Part shown: one piece after another, positions 1-8,280 of the stretch | How the letters are laid out: each line of letters starts with the position of its first letter | Position numbering within the stretch: position 1 is the first letter of the stretch | Assembly (NCBI GenBank): GCA_016839345.1 | Contig: JAEOUL010000227.1 | Span: forward strand, 1-13,936 | Source: Candidatus Thorarchaeota archaeon | Lineage (GTDB): Archaea; Asgardarchaeota; Thorarchaeia; Thorarchaeales; Thorarchaeaceae | Direction: 5' to 3' | DNA: 13,936 nt | Notes under the pieces: model-generated | Seen by the model: the letters and a program-made list of their open reading frames with translations, nothing else | What the model was told of the DNA's origin: nothing | Databases searched by the model: none | Translations under genes and position numbers: made by a program

Positions 1-96
1 CAAATACTCGCATCTTGCGAACATCTGACTCTCGTGCATAAGGGAATTTCGCTTGATGAGAAGCTGGAAAATAGCTGCTCGAAGGGAGATGCTTAA
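1..96 (+). CDS. possible 3' end of an upstream gene (partial)
   Basis: Frame 1 is open from the first base of the window to a TAA at 94-96 and encodes about 31 residues, ending in LENSCSKGDA. The other two forward frames close quickly (TGA at 26-28, TAA at 37-39). No domain can be recognised in so short a tail. It could be the C-terminus of a gene preceding the ABC operon or an open stretch by chance. If real, its stop overlaps the TATA-like element proposed for the ABC operon. Confidence 0.25.
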   Translation, partial: QILASCEHLTLVHKGISLDEKLENSCSKGDA

Positions 97-99
97 AAC
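91..99 (+). promoter_or_regulatory. possible TATA box of the ABC operon
   Basis: GCTTAAAAC lies about 40 nt upstream of the TTG start at 137. An archaeal transcript would start near 120, leaving a short leader that contains the ribosome binding site GGTGA (123-127). This rests only on AT-rich resemblance and spacing. Confidence 0.35.
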
Positions 100-136
100 G
101 GAGTCCTTCTAGTTTCGGAGTTGGTGAATTCACACG

Positions 137-910
137 TTGGTTGGCAAGAATCACGTTGCAGTGGACTGCATCGATGTACACCGCGAGTTCCAAGATGGCT
201 CAAGAGTCATCAAAGTACTTCAAGGTACAAATCTCCGAGTCGATCGTGGTGAGTTTGTAGCAATCGTAGGGGCTTCCGGTTCTGGAAAGACCACATTGCT
301 GAATCTCATTGGAGGACTTGACCAGCCAACTTCTGGTAAAATTCTCATAGATGGTGAGGATATTACTCTCCTTAATGATGAAAAGATGTCAGAAGTACGA
401 CGGCATAAAATTGGAGTCCTGTTCCAGGATCAACATCTACTCCCAATATTCACTGCACTCGAGAATGTTGAGGTGCCTATGCTTCTTGATGATGTCCCAG
501 AAGCGGAACGTAAAGAACGAGCCATGAAAATTCTCCAAACTGTTTTTGTTGACCATAGATCTCAACATATGCCCCATGAACTTTCAGGAGGAATGCGCTC
601 ACGCGTTGCATTAGCACGAGCTCTGGCCAATGACCCCGCTGTCCTGCTATGCGATGAGCCTACTGGTGACCTTGATCACACCACAGGTGGAGAGATTATC
701 CAGTTGATGCGAAATCTTGCAAAGACCCAGAATCGTGCAGTGATTGCTGCAACACACGATCCTGAAACTGCACGAATGGCTGACAGGATCCTATTGCTCC
801 GCGATGGAGTTCTTGTTGACGAACTTGTTGGTGACTTCTTTAAAGCCAGTAGAGTTGATGTTGGGACAACTAAGAATGGTACTCCGCGTGAAACATCTGC
901 TTTGGAGTGA
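137..910 (+). CDS. ABC transporter ATP-binding protein, LolD/MacB type
   Basis: This is a cytoplasmic ATPase that should power the adjacent FtsX-type permeases. All nucleotide-binding motifs are visible: Walker A GASGSGKT (45-52), Q-loop Gln97, signature LSGGM (149-153), Walker B VLLCDEP (169-175) with D-loop GDLD, and switch His207. The signature is unusual: LSGGM followed by RSR, where LolD/MacB ATPases usually have LSGGQ and a Gln-rich stretch. At 257 residues it is slightly longer than a minimal LolD, the excess being a polar C-terminal tail after residue 230. The start is TTG, supported by GGTGA nine bases upstream and an in-frame stop at 125-127; GTG at 161 is an alternative. Its stop codon overlaps the ribosome binding site of the first permease, so it is the first gene of the operon. 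Confidence 0.93.
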   Translation: MVGKNHVAVDCIDVHREFQDGSRVIKVLQGTNLRVDRGEFVAIVGASGSGKTTLLNLIGGLDQPTSGKILIDGEDITLLNDEKMSEVRRHKIGVLFQDQHLLPIFTALENVEVPMLLDDVPEAERKERAMKILQTVFVDHRSQHMPHELSGGMRSRVALARALANDPAVLLCDEPTGDLDHTTGGEIIQLMRNLAKTQNRAVIAATHDPETARMADRILLLRDGVLVDELVGDFFKASRVDVGTTKNGTPRETSALE

Positions 911-915
911 TCTGA

Positions 916-3807
916 GTGGGTTTAGCTAGAAAGACCCGGAAAATCGAAAAGAAGGGCAATAGAGCCTATGGACTTTCCTATGCTATGAGTTCTATTCGAG
1001 CTAATCCCTTTCGAGCAATTAGTCTAGCACTTACACTCAGTCTAGGTATCAGTCTCTTTGCCTCAACAATGGTCTGGGGTGATACTGGGGTCTATGTAAG
1101 CATCTACGAGTATGTTGAACAAAATGCATTCCAACTTCAAATATCTTCAGAGTTGGGTGATTATGGAGAGTTGAGTCTTGCTGAAGAATACATACAACAA
1201 GACCCTTTGGTTGAACAGACGTATAGAATTAACTCAACTATTGGAATAGTCTGGGGAACGGAGTTAGACGATAGCACTGTGTATGATATTGATGGTCATG
1301 TATACAGTGATGGCATGAAGGACTGTAGGGTCATCTTTGTTGATAATGATTTTCTCCAATTGACAGAGCAGGAGTACTGGATTCAAGGGTCTTTTCAACT
1401 TGGAGCAGGAGAGATAGCAGTTTCTGCAAATTTCATCTATTACTACAATTCACTCTATGATTACGAACCACAGATTAACGACACGATAGATATTGAACTT
1501 CTCACTGAAGTGACTTCAACTGAACCAAATATGATTGGCAATCTTGGAAGGATTAGCCTGACTGAATTGAAGATTGTAGGAATATATAATCCCAAGCCAT
1601 TAAATTCAATTATTGAACAAGCACTTCCCTCAATGTCCAGGGCACATCTGAATAACACGAATCTCCGTTATCCCGTTCTTGGATTGCGTGACAGTGTGAT
1701 GATTCTGAAAGATTCAATCCCTACCAACTCACTCCCAGAGGATAGTTATTTTGAATCTTCGACCTTGGTTCGGTTCTCCGCAGGCGCATTGGCTGTGTCA
1801 GGTCCAGAGAATATTGCATCCAACCTTTTCGGTTTGGCAGATCGAGTGGACCAACGATTCAGTATTGAATGGGTTGGGATTGGGAAAATCCAGGAGATGC
1901 AAACATCTGTTAATACCTATGTTTCTACTCTCTCACTCTCTATCTTGGCTCTCCCCATCATTCTTCTTGCACTATTCTTCTCAGTCTTTGCTGCTGATAC
2001 TTTCATGGCTCCCCGAACAGTAGAAGTCGGTATAATCCGGTCCAAAGGTGCATCCTATTCCCAAGTTTCGAGCATTTTCCTTTGGGAAACTCCCATCATT
2101 GGTTCCTTGGCTGTTGTGTTTGGTATCGTCTTCAGTGTCCTCTTTGCTCCATTGATACCATCAAGTTTGGACTTCATGTCATTTGACTGGAGTATTTACA
2201 CATACTACCTGTCACAGACAGTCATTTCCACAAGTACACTTCTGAGATCAATTGGATTGACTGTTTTACCCAGTATGCTATTCATACTCTATCTTGGCAG
2301 GAAAGCCGCCTCGACCGAGATTGGTCTTACTCTGATGGAGTTCACAGAAGATCCTACTGAGCATGTTGAATCCCATGGATTTACTATCGGCGCTTCGGTA
2401 GTACTTCTCTTAATTGTGGTCATCATGATGTACTTACTTCCCAAAGATCCCATGCTATTCCTCTTGGAGATTGGACTTGGTACTGCTTCATGGTTCTTTA
2501 TTGCCTATAATGGATCTAGAGTTTCACGTGTTGGACTCGCTCGAATCTCCGAGAAACTCTCTTTTGTCCTTGGTCAGAAGAACCTCATATCAGCTGGCTA
2601 TCTCAGAATGCGTAAGGGACGTATCATTCCACTCATGGTTGTTCTTGCGCTCACAATGTCATCAACAATTGCGTTTGCTGTTCAATCAGAGAGTCTTAAG
2701 GTTGATCTCTCCCGAGAGGTTGATTATGCTATAGGTGCGGATATTCGCATTGATTGTACAGCGAAAGAGCTGAGTTTCAATGACACACTGACTTCAATTG
2801 AGGGTGTTGAACGAGTCACACCTGTTCTTACAACTTGGGCGCGGATTGGAATTGATGAAATAACGCTCGAAGCAATATACCCGGATGAATATGCAGAGAT
2901 AGGACACTTTGATCAATCGAGTTTTCCAAACTCCGACCCTACTACAGTACTTGCAGCACTTGAAGCTGCGCCAAATGGCATCATTATCAGCGATTTTCTT
3001 TCATCTCGGCTGAATAAGCCTGTTGGAGATAATCTGACCTTAGAAATGGAAAGTCCGCTTGGAATCCAACAAGTCATGTTCACCATAGTTGGAGTTGTAC
3101 ACAGCGCACCAGGCTTTGGATATGCCTCTATAGCAAACATGCCCTATTCCACTCTAGGATCAGGATTTGGTTTCCAGACAGGTTATGGTGGTTTTCTCAT
3201 TGCAAATCTAGATTTTGTAGCATTTGAAACAGGGATAGAAACTGTTGAGCTCTTCTTTGGAGAACTATCTCAAACAGCCAACAAAACACAAATTCTTGAA
3301 GATATGCAGACTATGCCAGATATCTATCCAAATATCCCTTCAGAGTTCGACCTAAAAACGCATTCACTATACACATCGCTGTTTCTCAATACAGTGGAGG
3401 GACTATTCTCAATTGGTTTCCTCATGTCATTGATACTCAGTATTTTTGCATTATCAATATCACTAGGTTCGGTAGTTCGAGAACGTCGGAAAGAGTATGC
3501 TGTGATGCGTGCAATAGGAGGGTCGAAACGTCAAGTCGTGAGTATGGTATTTTCTGAATTTTCCGGTGTTGTTCTTGCATCACTAGCGTTAAGCATAATC
3601 CTTGGAGCTGTCTTTGGATTTGTAATGGGCTTCTTACTAAATAATATGAGTCCCTTCTCAAGAGTCTTGGGAGCCACTATATCGTTTCCACTTGGCTTTC
3701 TCTCGATAGTCCTTTTCCTAGAAATCTTCACGATGGTGATTGGATCCTATCTGCCAGCGCGAGAAGCAGCAAACACAGACCCCGCAGTGGTTCTGAGAAA
3801 TATGTGA
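916..3807 (+). CDS. FtsX/MacB-family ABC permease, ten membrane helices (copy 1)
   Basis: This large integral membrane protein (963 aa) is in the type VII ABC family, which transmits ATP-driven motion across the membrane rather than moving substrate through a channel. Predicted helices lie near residues 33-54, 337-360, 392-413, 443-461, 491-507, 511-531, 570-589, 828-850, 880-907 and 922-944. Two large extracytoplasmic domains (about 55-335 and 590-827) follow helices 1 and 7, giving a duplicated FtsX layout. The motif RRKEYAVMRAIGGSKRQ (857-873), after helix 8, is the classic FtsX cytoplasmic segment thought to contact the ATPase. The GTG start at 916 has GGAGTGAT (904-911) four bases upstream, overlapping the stop of the ATPase gene. 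It is a paralogue of the next gene: both have SAPGF near 730-740 and end in VLRNM. The substrate cannot be told. Confidence 0.92.
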   Translation: MGLARKTRKIEKKGNRAYGLSYAMSSIRANPFRAISLALTLSLGISLFASTMVWGDTGVYVSIYEYVEQNAFQLQISSELGDYGELSLAEEYIQQDPLVEQTYRINSTIGIVWGTELDDSTVYDIDGHVYSDGMKDCRVIFVDNDFLQLTEQEYWIQGSFQLGAGEIAVSANFIYYYNSLYDYEPQINDTIDIELLTEVTSTEPNMIGNLGRISLTELKIVGIYNPKPLNSIIEQALPSMSRAHLNNTNLRYPVLGLRDSVMILKDSIPTNSLPEDSYFESSTLVRFSAGALAVSGPENIASNLFGLADRVDQRFSIEWVGIGKIQEMQTSVNTYVSTLSLSILALPIILLALFFSVFAADTFMAPRTVEVGIIRSKGASYSQVSSIFLWETPIIGSLAVVFGIVFSVLFAPLIPSSLDFMSFDWSIYTYYLSQTVISTSTLLRSIGLTVLPSMLFILYLGRKAASTEIGLTLMEFTEDPTEHVESHGFTIGASVVLLLIVVIMMYLLPKDPMLFLLEIGLGTASWFFIAYNGSRVSRVGLARISEKLSFVLGQKNLISAGYLRMRKGRIIPLMVVLALTMSSTIAFAVQSESLKVDLSREVDYAIGADIRIDCTAKELSFNDTLTSIEGVERVTPVLTTWARIGIDEITLEAIYPDEYAEIGHFDQSSFPNSDPTTVLAALEAAPNGIIISDFLSSRLNKPVGDNLTLEMESPLGIQQVMFTIVGVVHSAPGFGYASIANMPYSTLGSGFGFQTGYGGFLIANLDFVAFETGIETVELFFGELSQTANKTQILEDMQTMPDIYPNIPSEFDLKTHSLYTSLFLNTVEGLFSIGFLMSLILSIFALSISLGSVVRERRKEYAVMRAIGGSKRQVVSMVFSEFSGVVLASLALSIILGAVFGFVMGFLLNNMSPFSRVLGATISFPLGFLSIVLFLEIFTMVIGSYLPAREAANTDPAVVLRNM

Positions 3808-3810
3808 GGT
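3791..3810 (+). repeat. 20-bp direct repeat, copy 1, at the permease 3' end
   Basis: TTCTGAGAAATATGTGAGGT matches 6707-6726 at 19 of 20 positions. It covers the last codons, the stop and the ribosome binding site core of the following gene. It is read as a remnant of the tandem duplication that produced the two permeases. Confidence 0.8.
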
Positions 3811-3816
3811 GAGAAA

Positions 3817-6723
3817 GTGGCGAGAAAGAAATCTAAAGGAATTCTGAAAGGCAATCGGCTTTGGGCCATGAGCCACGCAATCTCCTCTCTCAAGACTTAC
3901 AAAATACGAAATATCGGAATTGCTATTATTCTGGCAATTTGCGTGGCCATTCCAACAACTGTGTTTGCATGGACGAATACAGGCACTCGAATCGCAGTTG
4001 AGGATTTCATCAACAACAACCCGTACCAGCTAAGTGTAATTGACCCTGGAGCAGACCGTCATTTTGAAGATCTTTTAGAAATAGAGGACTGGATTGTATC
4101 CAGTCCCTATATCGAGTATGCTCGGATGACTCCAAGTACTGTAGGTATTCTAAGGATTGATGGCGTTACAACAGAGTGGGATGAATACCGACCTACTGAT
4201 GTAGTGTACAATGATGGAATCAAAGATACACGTGTTATTGTAGTAACTCCAGAAATCCTTCAAGAATGGTCCACCGAACTGGCATGGACTGGAAATAATT
4301 CCATTGGACCAAATCAAATCTTAGTTTCACAATATTTCATCGATACAGCGGAAGAGGTCACAGGCGTTGTAATAGGGATTGGTTCGGAGATTGGTATTGA
4401 TATTCTTCGTAATTACTATGTTCCAGACCCCCGAATTCCATTTGATCCACTCCCCCTTGACCGTATCATTGTGAGAAACCTGACAGTTGCAGGAATATTC
4501 GATGTAGTGACATGGTCAATTCTGGCTCAGTCCTACCCCGCTGTCATACGTCCCAGTTGGCGATCTGATGCAAGTGACGCTGCCATGGGCTTGCGTGATT
4601 CAATTCTTATTCTTGAAGAAACCCTTGATAAAGAAACGGTTGAAAAGATCACTACCACCGGATACTTTTCACCGGTGGAGTTTTTCCGTGGTTCAGTACG
4701 TGGACTTATTGATGGTGGACCTTCCAATGCAGCATTCAATTTACGAGATTTGAAAATCCAAATTCTGGAGAATAATATTGTATTTGATGTGTTTGGAGAA
4801 AGTTTCCTTGATGATCTTCAGATGCATATCTCTACATATTTCTCTGGTCAAGTACTGATTATCCTAGCCATACCAATCATGATCATGAGTCTGATGCTGA
4901 CACTGTTCACATCTGAAACATCCGTTGCTCAGAAGAAAGGTGAAGTTAGTGCACTAAGAGCAAAAGGAGCCTCATTCAATCAGATATTTTCAGCATTCAT
5001 TTACGAGTCGTTAATACTTGCGAGTTTTGGATATATTTTGGGAATCATTCTAACCACATTTATGGCTCCACTTATGGGCTCTTCCACTGGTTTATTGTCA
5101 TTTGATCCTGTTTTGTATGATCAGTATCTAACCAAACTACTGATACCTGGTCAATCTTTAGCACTTGCAGTTGCTATCACTATGTTCCTGCCAGCTGCAT
5201 ACTTGGTTCATGTGGCACGACGAATTGATGTTGGTGAAATCGGTCAACCTACAGCAAGGATGACCTATGAAGTGCCAGAAGAAGTAAATATGTGGTACTA
5301 TGTGCTTGCTCTAGGAGGAACACTCTCAATCCTTCTCCTAATGCCTATTCTGATTAATCCTGTTGGTCAGATTGCTTTAATTCAGATACTCATTGCTGCA
5401 ATGTTGCTATTTGCCGCATCATATCTCGGTTCTAGAGCCATGCGCCTGGTCACTGCGAAGGCATCTGAGAAAGCTGGTGGCTTGATGGGAGAAAAGAAAC
5501 TGTACATGACACAAAGTCTCAAGAGACGCAAAGGTCAGTTTATTCCACTCCTTGTCATCTTGACCATGACATTGACTACAACTTCAATGATGCTAATTCA
5601 AACTGCGAGTTTTCAGAACACACTAGAAAATGAGGCAAATTACGCTTTAGGTTGTGATTTGAGGATAGAGGTCTATGACCAACCTTTAGATTGGACTATC
5701 ACATTATCGAGTTATTCCGGCGTAGAAGCGGTGACTCCCGTACTCGAACTATTATCCTACTTTGAGGATGAAGGATTCTATCTTGAAGGATTAGACGCAG
5801 ATACCTACTTGGAAATAGGGAACTTCAAGGAAACAAGTTTTGTTGATGGTTCGCCTGAAACTGTATTGAGCAATCTTCAAAATACTGCTAATGGCATCAT
5901 CATCAGTCAGTATTATGCCACAGAATGGAATGTATCTTCAGGAGATACGATACAGATTGATGTTCCCACGTTTGATCAAATTGGGACCACTGAAAATTTT
6001 GTGGTGGTCGGAGTGATGAAAAGTGCGCCTGGTTTTGGTATGGCATCCACTCGTGACCTCAAGGGTATACCCTTTGGTACATATTTTGGCTTTCAGCCTG
6101 GAAGAGGAGGGTTCGCACTAGTCAACCTAGCCTTTCTATCCATACACACTGGGTTCCACACAGCTGATCTATTTCTAGCTATGACAACATCTTTTGAAGA
6201 TGTATCTCCCCTACTAGAGTTCTTGGACTCTGAACGTTGGATGGAATACTACACGCCTGAAACTATAGAGTTCAGTTCGAACAGTGTAGCCGGACTATTT
6301 TTGGCAGGACTAGAGGGTCTCACGATGATCAGTTTCATCACGTGTGCAGGCATGGGCATTGCTTCTATCGTTTTATTCCTTGGCTCTGCTGTCCTTGAGA
6401 GAGAACCAGAGTATGCGCTATTTCGTGCCATTGGTGGTACAAAACGACAAGTGATCTCCCTCGTATTTGGCGAGTTTGCGGGAAGTGTGATGGCAGCCGT
6501 TGTAATAAGCTTGGGTCTAGGAATCTTGTTTGGTTACTCTATGACACTACTGACATTTGGTATCTCAACAGTGTGGCCCATACTCCCCAAGCTGTTCACA
6601 TACCCTCTGACAGTTATGTTTCTGACTGTGGTTGTTGAGTGTGCAGCTATGATTGCATCGTGCTATTTCCCAGCACGTAGAGCAGGGAATACTGATCCTG
6701 CTGATGTTCTAAGAAATATGTGA
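3817..6723 (+). CDS. FtsX/MacB-family ABC permease, ten membrane helices (copy 2)
   Basis: This 968-aa membrane protein has the same architecture as the preceding gene. Predicted helices lie near residues 31-52, 342-365, 394-417, 443-466, 493-510, 515-536, 572-594, 833-858, 885-908 and 928-950, with extracytoplasmic domains at about 53-340 and 595-830. The coupling segment EREPEYALFRAIGGTKRQ (861-878) matches copy 1 except that its basic start (RERRKE) has become EREPE. Shared blocks include YNDGIKDTRV (131-140), MGLRDSILIL (257-266), KSAPGF (735-740) and the VLRNM C-terminus. The GTG start has GAGGTGA (3806-3812) four bases upstream, formed partly by the previous stop codon. The two permeases may form a heterodimer, as LolC and LolE do, or serve two separate transporters. 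Divergence is considerable, so the duplication is old. Confidence 0.92.
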   Translation: MARKKSKGILKGNRLWAMSHAISSLKTYKIRNIGIAIILAICVAIPTTVFAWTNTGTRIAVEDFINNNPYQLSVIDPGADRHFEDLLEIEDWIVSSPYIEYARMTPSTVGILRIDGVTTEWDEYRPTDVVYNDGIKDTRVIVVTPEILQEWSTELAWTGNNSIGPNQILVSQYFIDTAEEVTGVVIGIGSEIGIDILRNYYVPDPRIPFDPLPLDRIIVRNLTVAGIFDVVTWSILAQSYPAVIRPSWRSDASDAAMGLRDSILILEETLDKETVEKITTTGYFSPVEFFRGSVRGLIDGGPSNAAFNLRDLKIQILENNIVFDVFGESFLDDLQMHISTYFSGQVLIILAIPIMIMSLMLTLFTSETSVAQKKGEVSALRAKGASFNQIFSAFIYESLILASFGYILGIILTTFMAPLMGSSTGLLSFDPVLYDQYLTKLLIPGQSLALAVAITMFLPAAYLVHVARRIDVGEIGQPTARMTYEVPEEVNMWYYVLALGGTLSILLLMPILINPVGQIALIQILIAAMLLFAASYLGSRAMRLVTAKASEKAGGLMGEKKLYMTQSLKRRKGQFIPLLVILTMTLTTTSMMLIQTASFQNTLENEANYALGCDLRIEVYDQPLDWTITLSSYSGVEAVTPVLELLSYFEDEGFYLEGLDADTYLEIGNFKETSFVDGSPETVLSNLQNTANGIIISQYYATEWNVSSGDTIQIDVPTFDQIGTTENFVVVGVMKSAPGFGMASTRDLKGIPFGTYFGFQPGRGGFALVNLAFLSIHTGFHTADLFLAMTTSFEDVSPLLEFLDSERWMEYYTPETIEFSSNSVAGLFLAGLEGLTMISFITCAGMGIASIVLFLGSAVLEREPEYALFRAIGGTKRQVISLVFGEFAGSVMAAVVISLGLGILFGYSMTLLTFGISTVWPILPKLFTYPLTVMFLTVVVECAAMIASCYFPARRAGNTDPADVLRNM

Positions 6724-6726
6724 GGT
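6707..6726 (+). repeat. 20-bp direct repeat, copy 2, at the permease 3' end
   Basis: TTCTAAGAAATATGTGAGGT is the partner of 3791-3810, with one mismatch. It contains the stop codon of permease copy 2 and the GAGGT that serves the ATPase start at 6734. Confidence 0.8.
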
Positions 6727-6733
6727 AGTAATA

Positions 6734-7765
6734 ATGAATTCATCATTGGAAATCAAAGAGGAACTTGACCTATACAGTGAACTTCCTGATGATGTTGTAG
6801 TTAGTGTCAATGACTGCTATAAGATCTACAAGGCTCAGGAACTAGAGGTTGTTGCACTGAGTGGTGTATCACTTCAAATTCTTGAAGGAAAGATAATGGC
6901 TGTTGTAGGTCCTAGTGGTTCTGGAAAAACCACCCTAATCAATGTCATAGGTGGAATAACTAAGGCAACTGTCGGTAAGGTCTATTGGGCCAATCTGAGG
7001 ACTGACATCACAAAATTGAGTGAGAGAATTCTGACAGAAGCTAGACGCAATTTCATTGGATTTCACTTCCAGCTGAACAATCTACTACCTCATCTCAATG
7101 CTTGGCAGAATGTCGAGCTTGCTGCTAGGATTGCAGGTGTTCCACGAAGAGTCCGAAAGGAACGAGTTGACAAACTAATCAAAATGGTGGGTCTTGAGGA
7201 ACGCAAACGGAATAGCGCAACTACTCTGAGCGGTGGTGAGAAGTCACGAGTCGCTATAGCAAGCGCCTTGGTCAATCTTATTGACACAGAGGGGAAGGGA
7301 CTTGTCTTATGTGATGAACCGACAGGTGACCTAGATCCTGAAACTGGAGAACGGATTCTTGACTTGTTTCAGGAGCTGAACGAAACCATTGGAACATCGT
7401 TCTTCATTGTCACACACAGTCAGCAAGTTGCATCAAAGGCTGATGTCACAGTGGAACTCCGTGATGGAGTAATCTCTGGGTTCCATCAAACAGGAATTGA
7501 CTTGGATACACTAGACACAACACGTATAGTCCGACTTGACGACAAGCATAGACTTCCAATGCCCACTGACCTGTTGGATCTTGCAGGGAACCCTCGTGAG
7601 TTCCGTCTGAGCTATACTGACAATAGGTTCACATTAGTGCCACAGACTGGTGAGGTTGTTGATTCCATGCGAGCGAAGAAAGCCAGAATCTGCAGAGTCT
7701 GCGGTGAAACCATCGCTGCTGGTAAATTCATCTGTCCAAACTGCGGTAGCCAAGTTACAATATAG
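6734..7765 (+). CDS. LolD/MacB-type ABC ATPase with a C-terminal zinc ribbon
   Basis: This is the second ATPase of the operon, 343 aa, roughly 100 longer than a usual LolD. Its motifs are Walker A GPSGSGKT (59-66), Q-loop Gln113, signature LSGGE (165-169) followed by KSR, Walker B VLCDEP (191-196) with GDLD, and switch His228. The ATPase core ends near residue 248. About 65 residues without a recognised domain follow, then a zinc ribbon with Cys320-x2-Cys323 and Cys334-x2-Cys337 close to the C-terminus. Such a ribbon is not part of the standard LolD fold and may be a docking or regulatory module. An N-terminal acidic extension of about 20 residues is also present. The ATG start follows GAGGT (6722-6726). 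The gene ends two bases from the convergent Toprim gene. Confidence 0.92.
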   Translation: MNSSLEIKEELDLYSELPDDVVVSVNDCYKIYKAQELEVVALSGVSLQILEGKIMAVVGPSGSGKTTLINVIGGITKATVGKVYWANLRTDITKLSERILTEARRNFIGFHFQLNNLLPHLNAWQNVELAARIAGVPRRVRKERVDKLIKMVGLEERKRNSATTLSGGEKSRVAIASALVNLIDTEGKGLVLCDEPTGDLDPETGERILDLFQELNETIGTSFFIVTHSQQVASKADVTVELRDGVISGFHQTGIDLDTLDTTRIVRLDDKHRLPMPTDLLDLAGNPREFRLSYTDNRFTLVPQTGEVVDSMRAKKARICRVCGETIAAGKFICPNCGSQVTI

Positions 7766-7767
7766 CT

Positions 7768-8262
7768 TCAAGATAAATTGCGACTTGCTTCTGGCGAGTC
7801 GCTTCTCTTGAAGAGAGATACAAGCTGCTCTATAGTGGTCCAAGTGTCCATGTATTTGCGAATCATTCGTCTTTCTCTCTTTAGATTCTTGACACCATTT
7901 AACTCAAGTCCTTTCTCAATGAACCTGTAAATCTCCTTTCCTTTTTTGTCAAAATCTGTCAGAATGAGCACTTGTCCTTCTTTTCCAGCATTCGCTACAA
8001 TCTTCTCAACTAGTCTGTCTCTCGACAATCGAGTCTGCGTTTTGATAATTGGTGCATCGAGTCCAAGATTTCTGAGAACAGCAACATCTCGTTTTCCTTC
8101 AACTACAACAATCAGATTCTCGTACTTCAAATCCAGCTTCTGGATGAATTCAATGAGAGCTTTCTCATTATCATTCAATCTTCTGGCACGTCTCTGTTCA
8201 ATGGCTTTTGTTCTCCAGAGGTTTCCCTTTTCCCATAGTGAGTCATCTTTATCGTTACTCAA
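7768..8262 (-). CDS. stand-alone Toprim-domain protein (archaeal UPF0292-like)
   Basis: This small (164 aa) predicted metal-dependent nucleic-acid enzyme has a Toprim fold like those of DnaG primase, topoisomerases and RNase M5. The catalytic Glu is Glu55 in VVVEGKRD (52-59), and the metal-binding DxD is Asp103-Phe-Asp105 in LTDFDKKG. A basic N-terminal region (residues 19-33) precedes the domain, and a Lys/Arg-rich stretch lies at 125-137. Length and motifs match the small archaeal UPF0292 group, for which I know no established function. The start is TTG, chosen because GGTG lies six bases upstream and no in-frame ATG precedes the domain. It begins 18 nt after the dehydrogenase stop on the same strand, so the two are probably co-transcribed. 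Confidence 0.85.
   Translation of the reverse strand: MSNDKDDSLWEKGNLWRTKAIEQRRARRLNDNEKALIEFIQKLDLKYENLIVVVEGKRDVAVLRNLGLDAPIIKTQTRLSRDRLVEKIVANAGKEGQVLILTDFDKKGKEIYRFIEKGLELNGVKNLKRERRMIRKYMDTWTTIEQLVSLFKRSDSPEASRNLS
7780..7802 (+). terminator. hairpin just after the ABC operon
   Basis: GCGACTTGC and GCGAGTCGC flank a five-base loop and form a nine-bp stem with one G-U pair when transcribed on the + strand. It begins 15 nt after the ATPase stop and lies inside the 3' end of the convergent Toprim gene. The minus-strand transcript would carry an A-C mismatch at the wobble site, so the structure suits the + transcript better. No strong T-run follows, so it may be an RNA 3'-end stabiliser rather than a terminator. 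Confidence 0.4.
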
Positions 8263-8280
8263 TAATTACACCAGAATTTG

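Noticed and set aside
916..6723. Permeases as RND/MMPL-type exporters, because of two large external domains
   Set aside because: Ten rather than twelve helices, the FtsX coupling motif (R/K-E-Y-A-x-x-R-A-I-G-G) and flanking ATPase genes identify the FtsX/MacB family.
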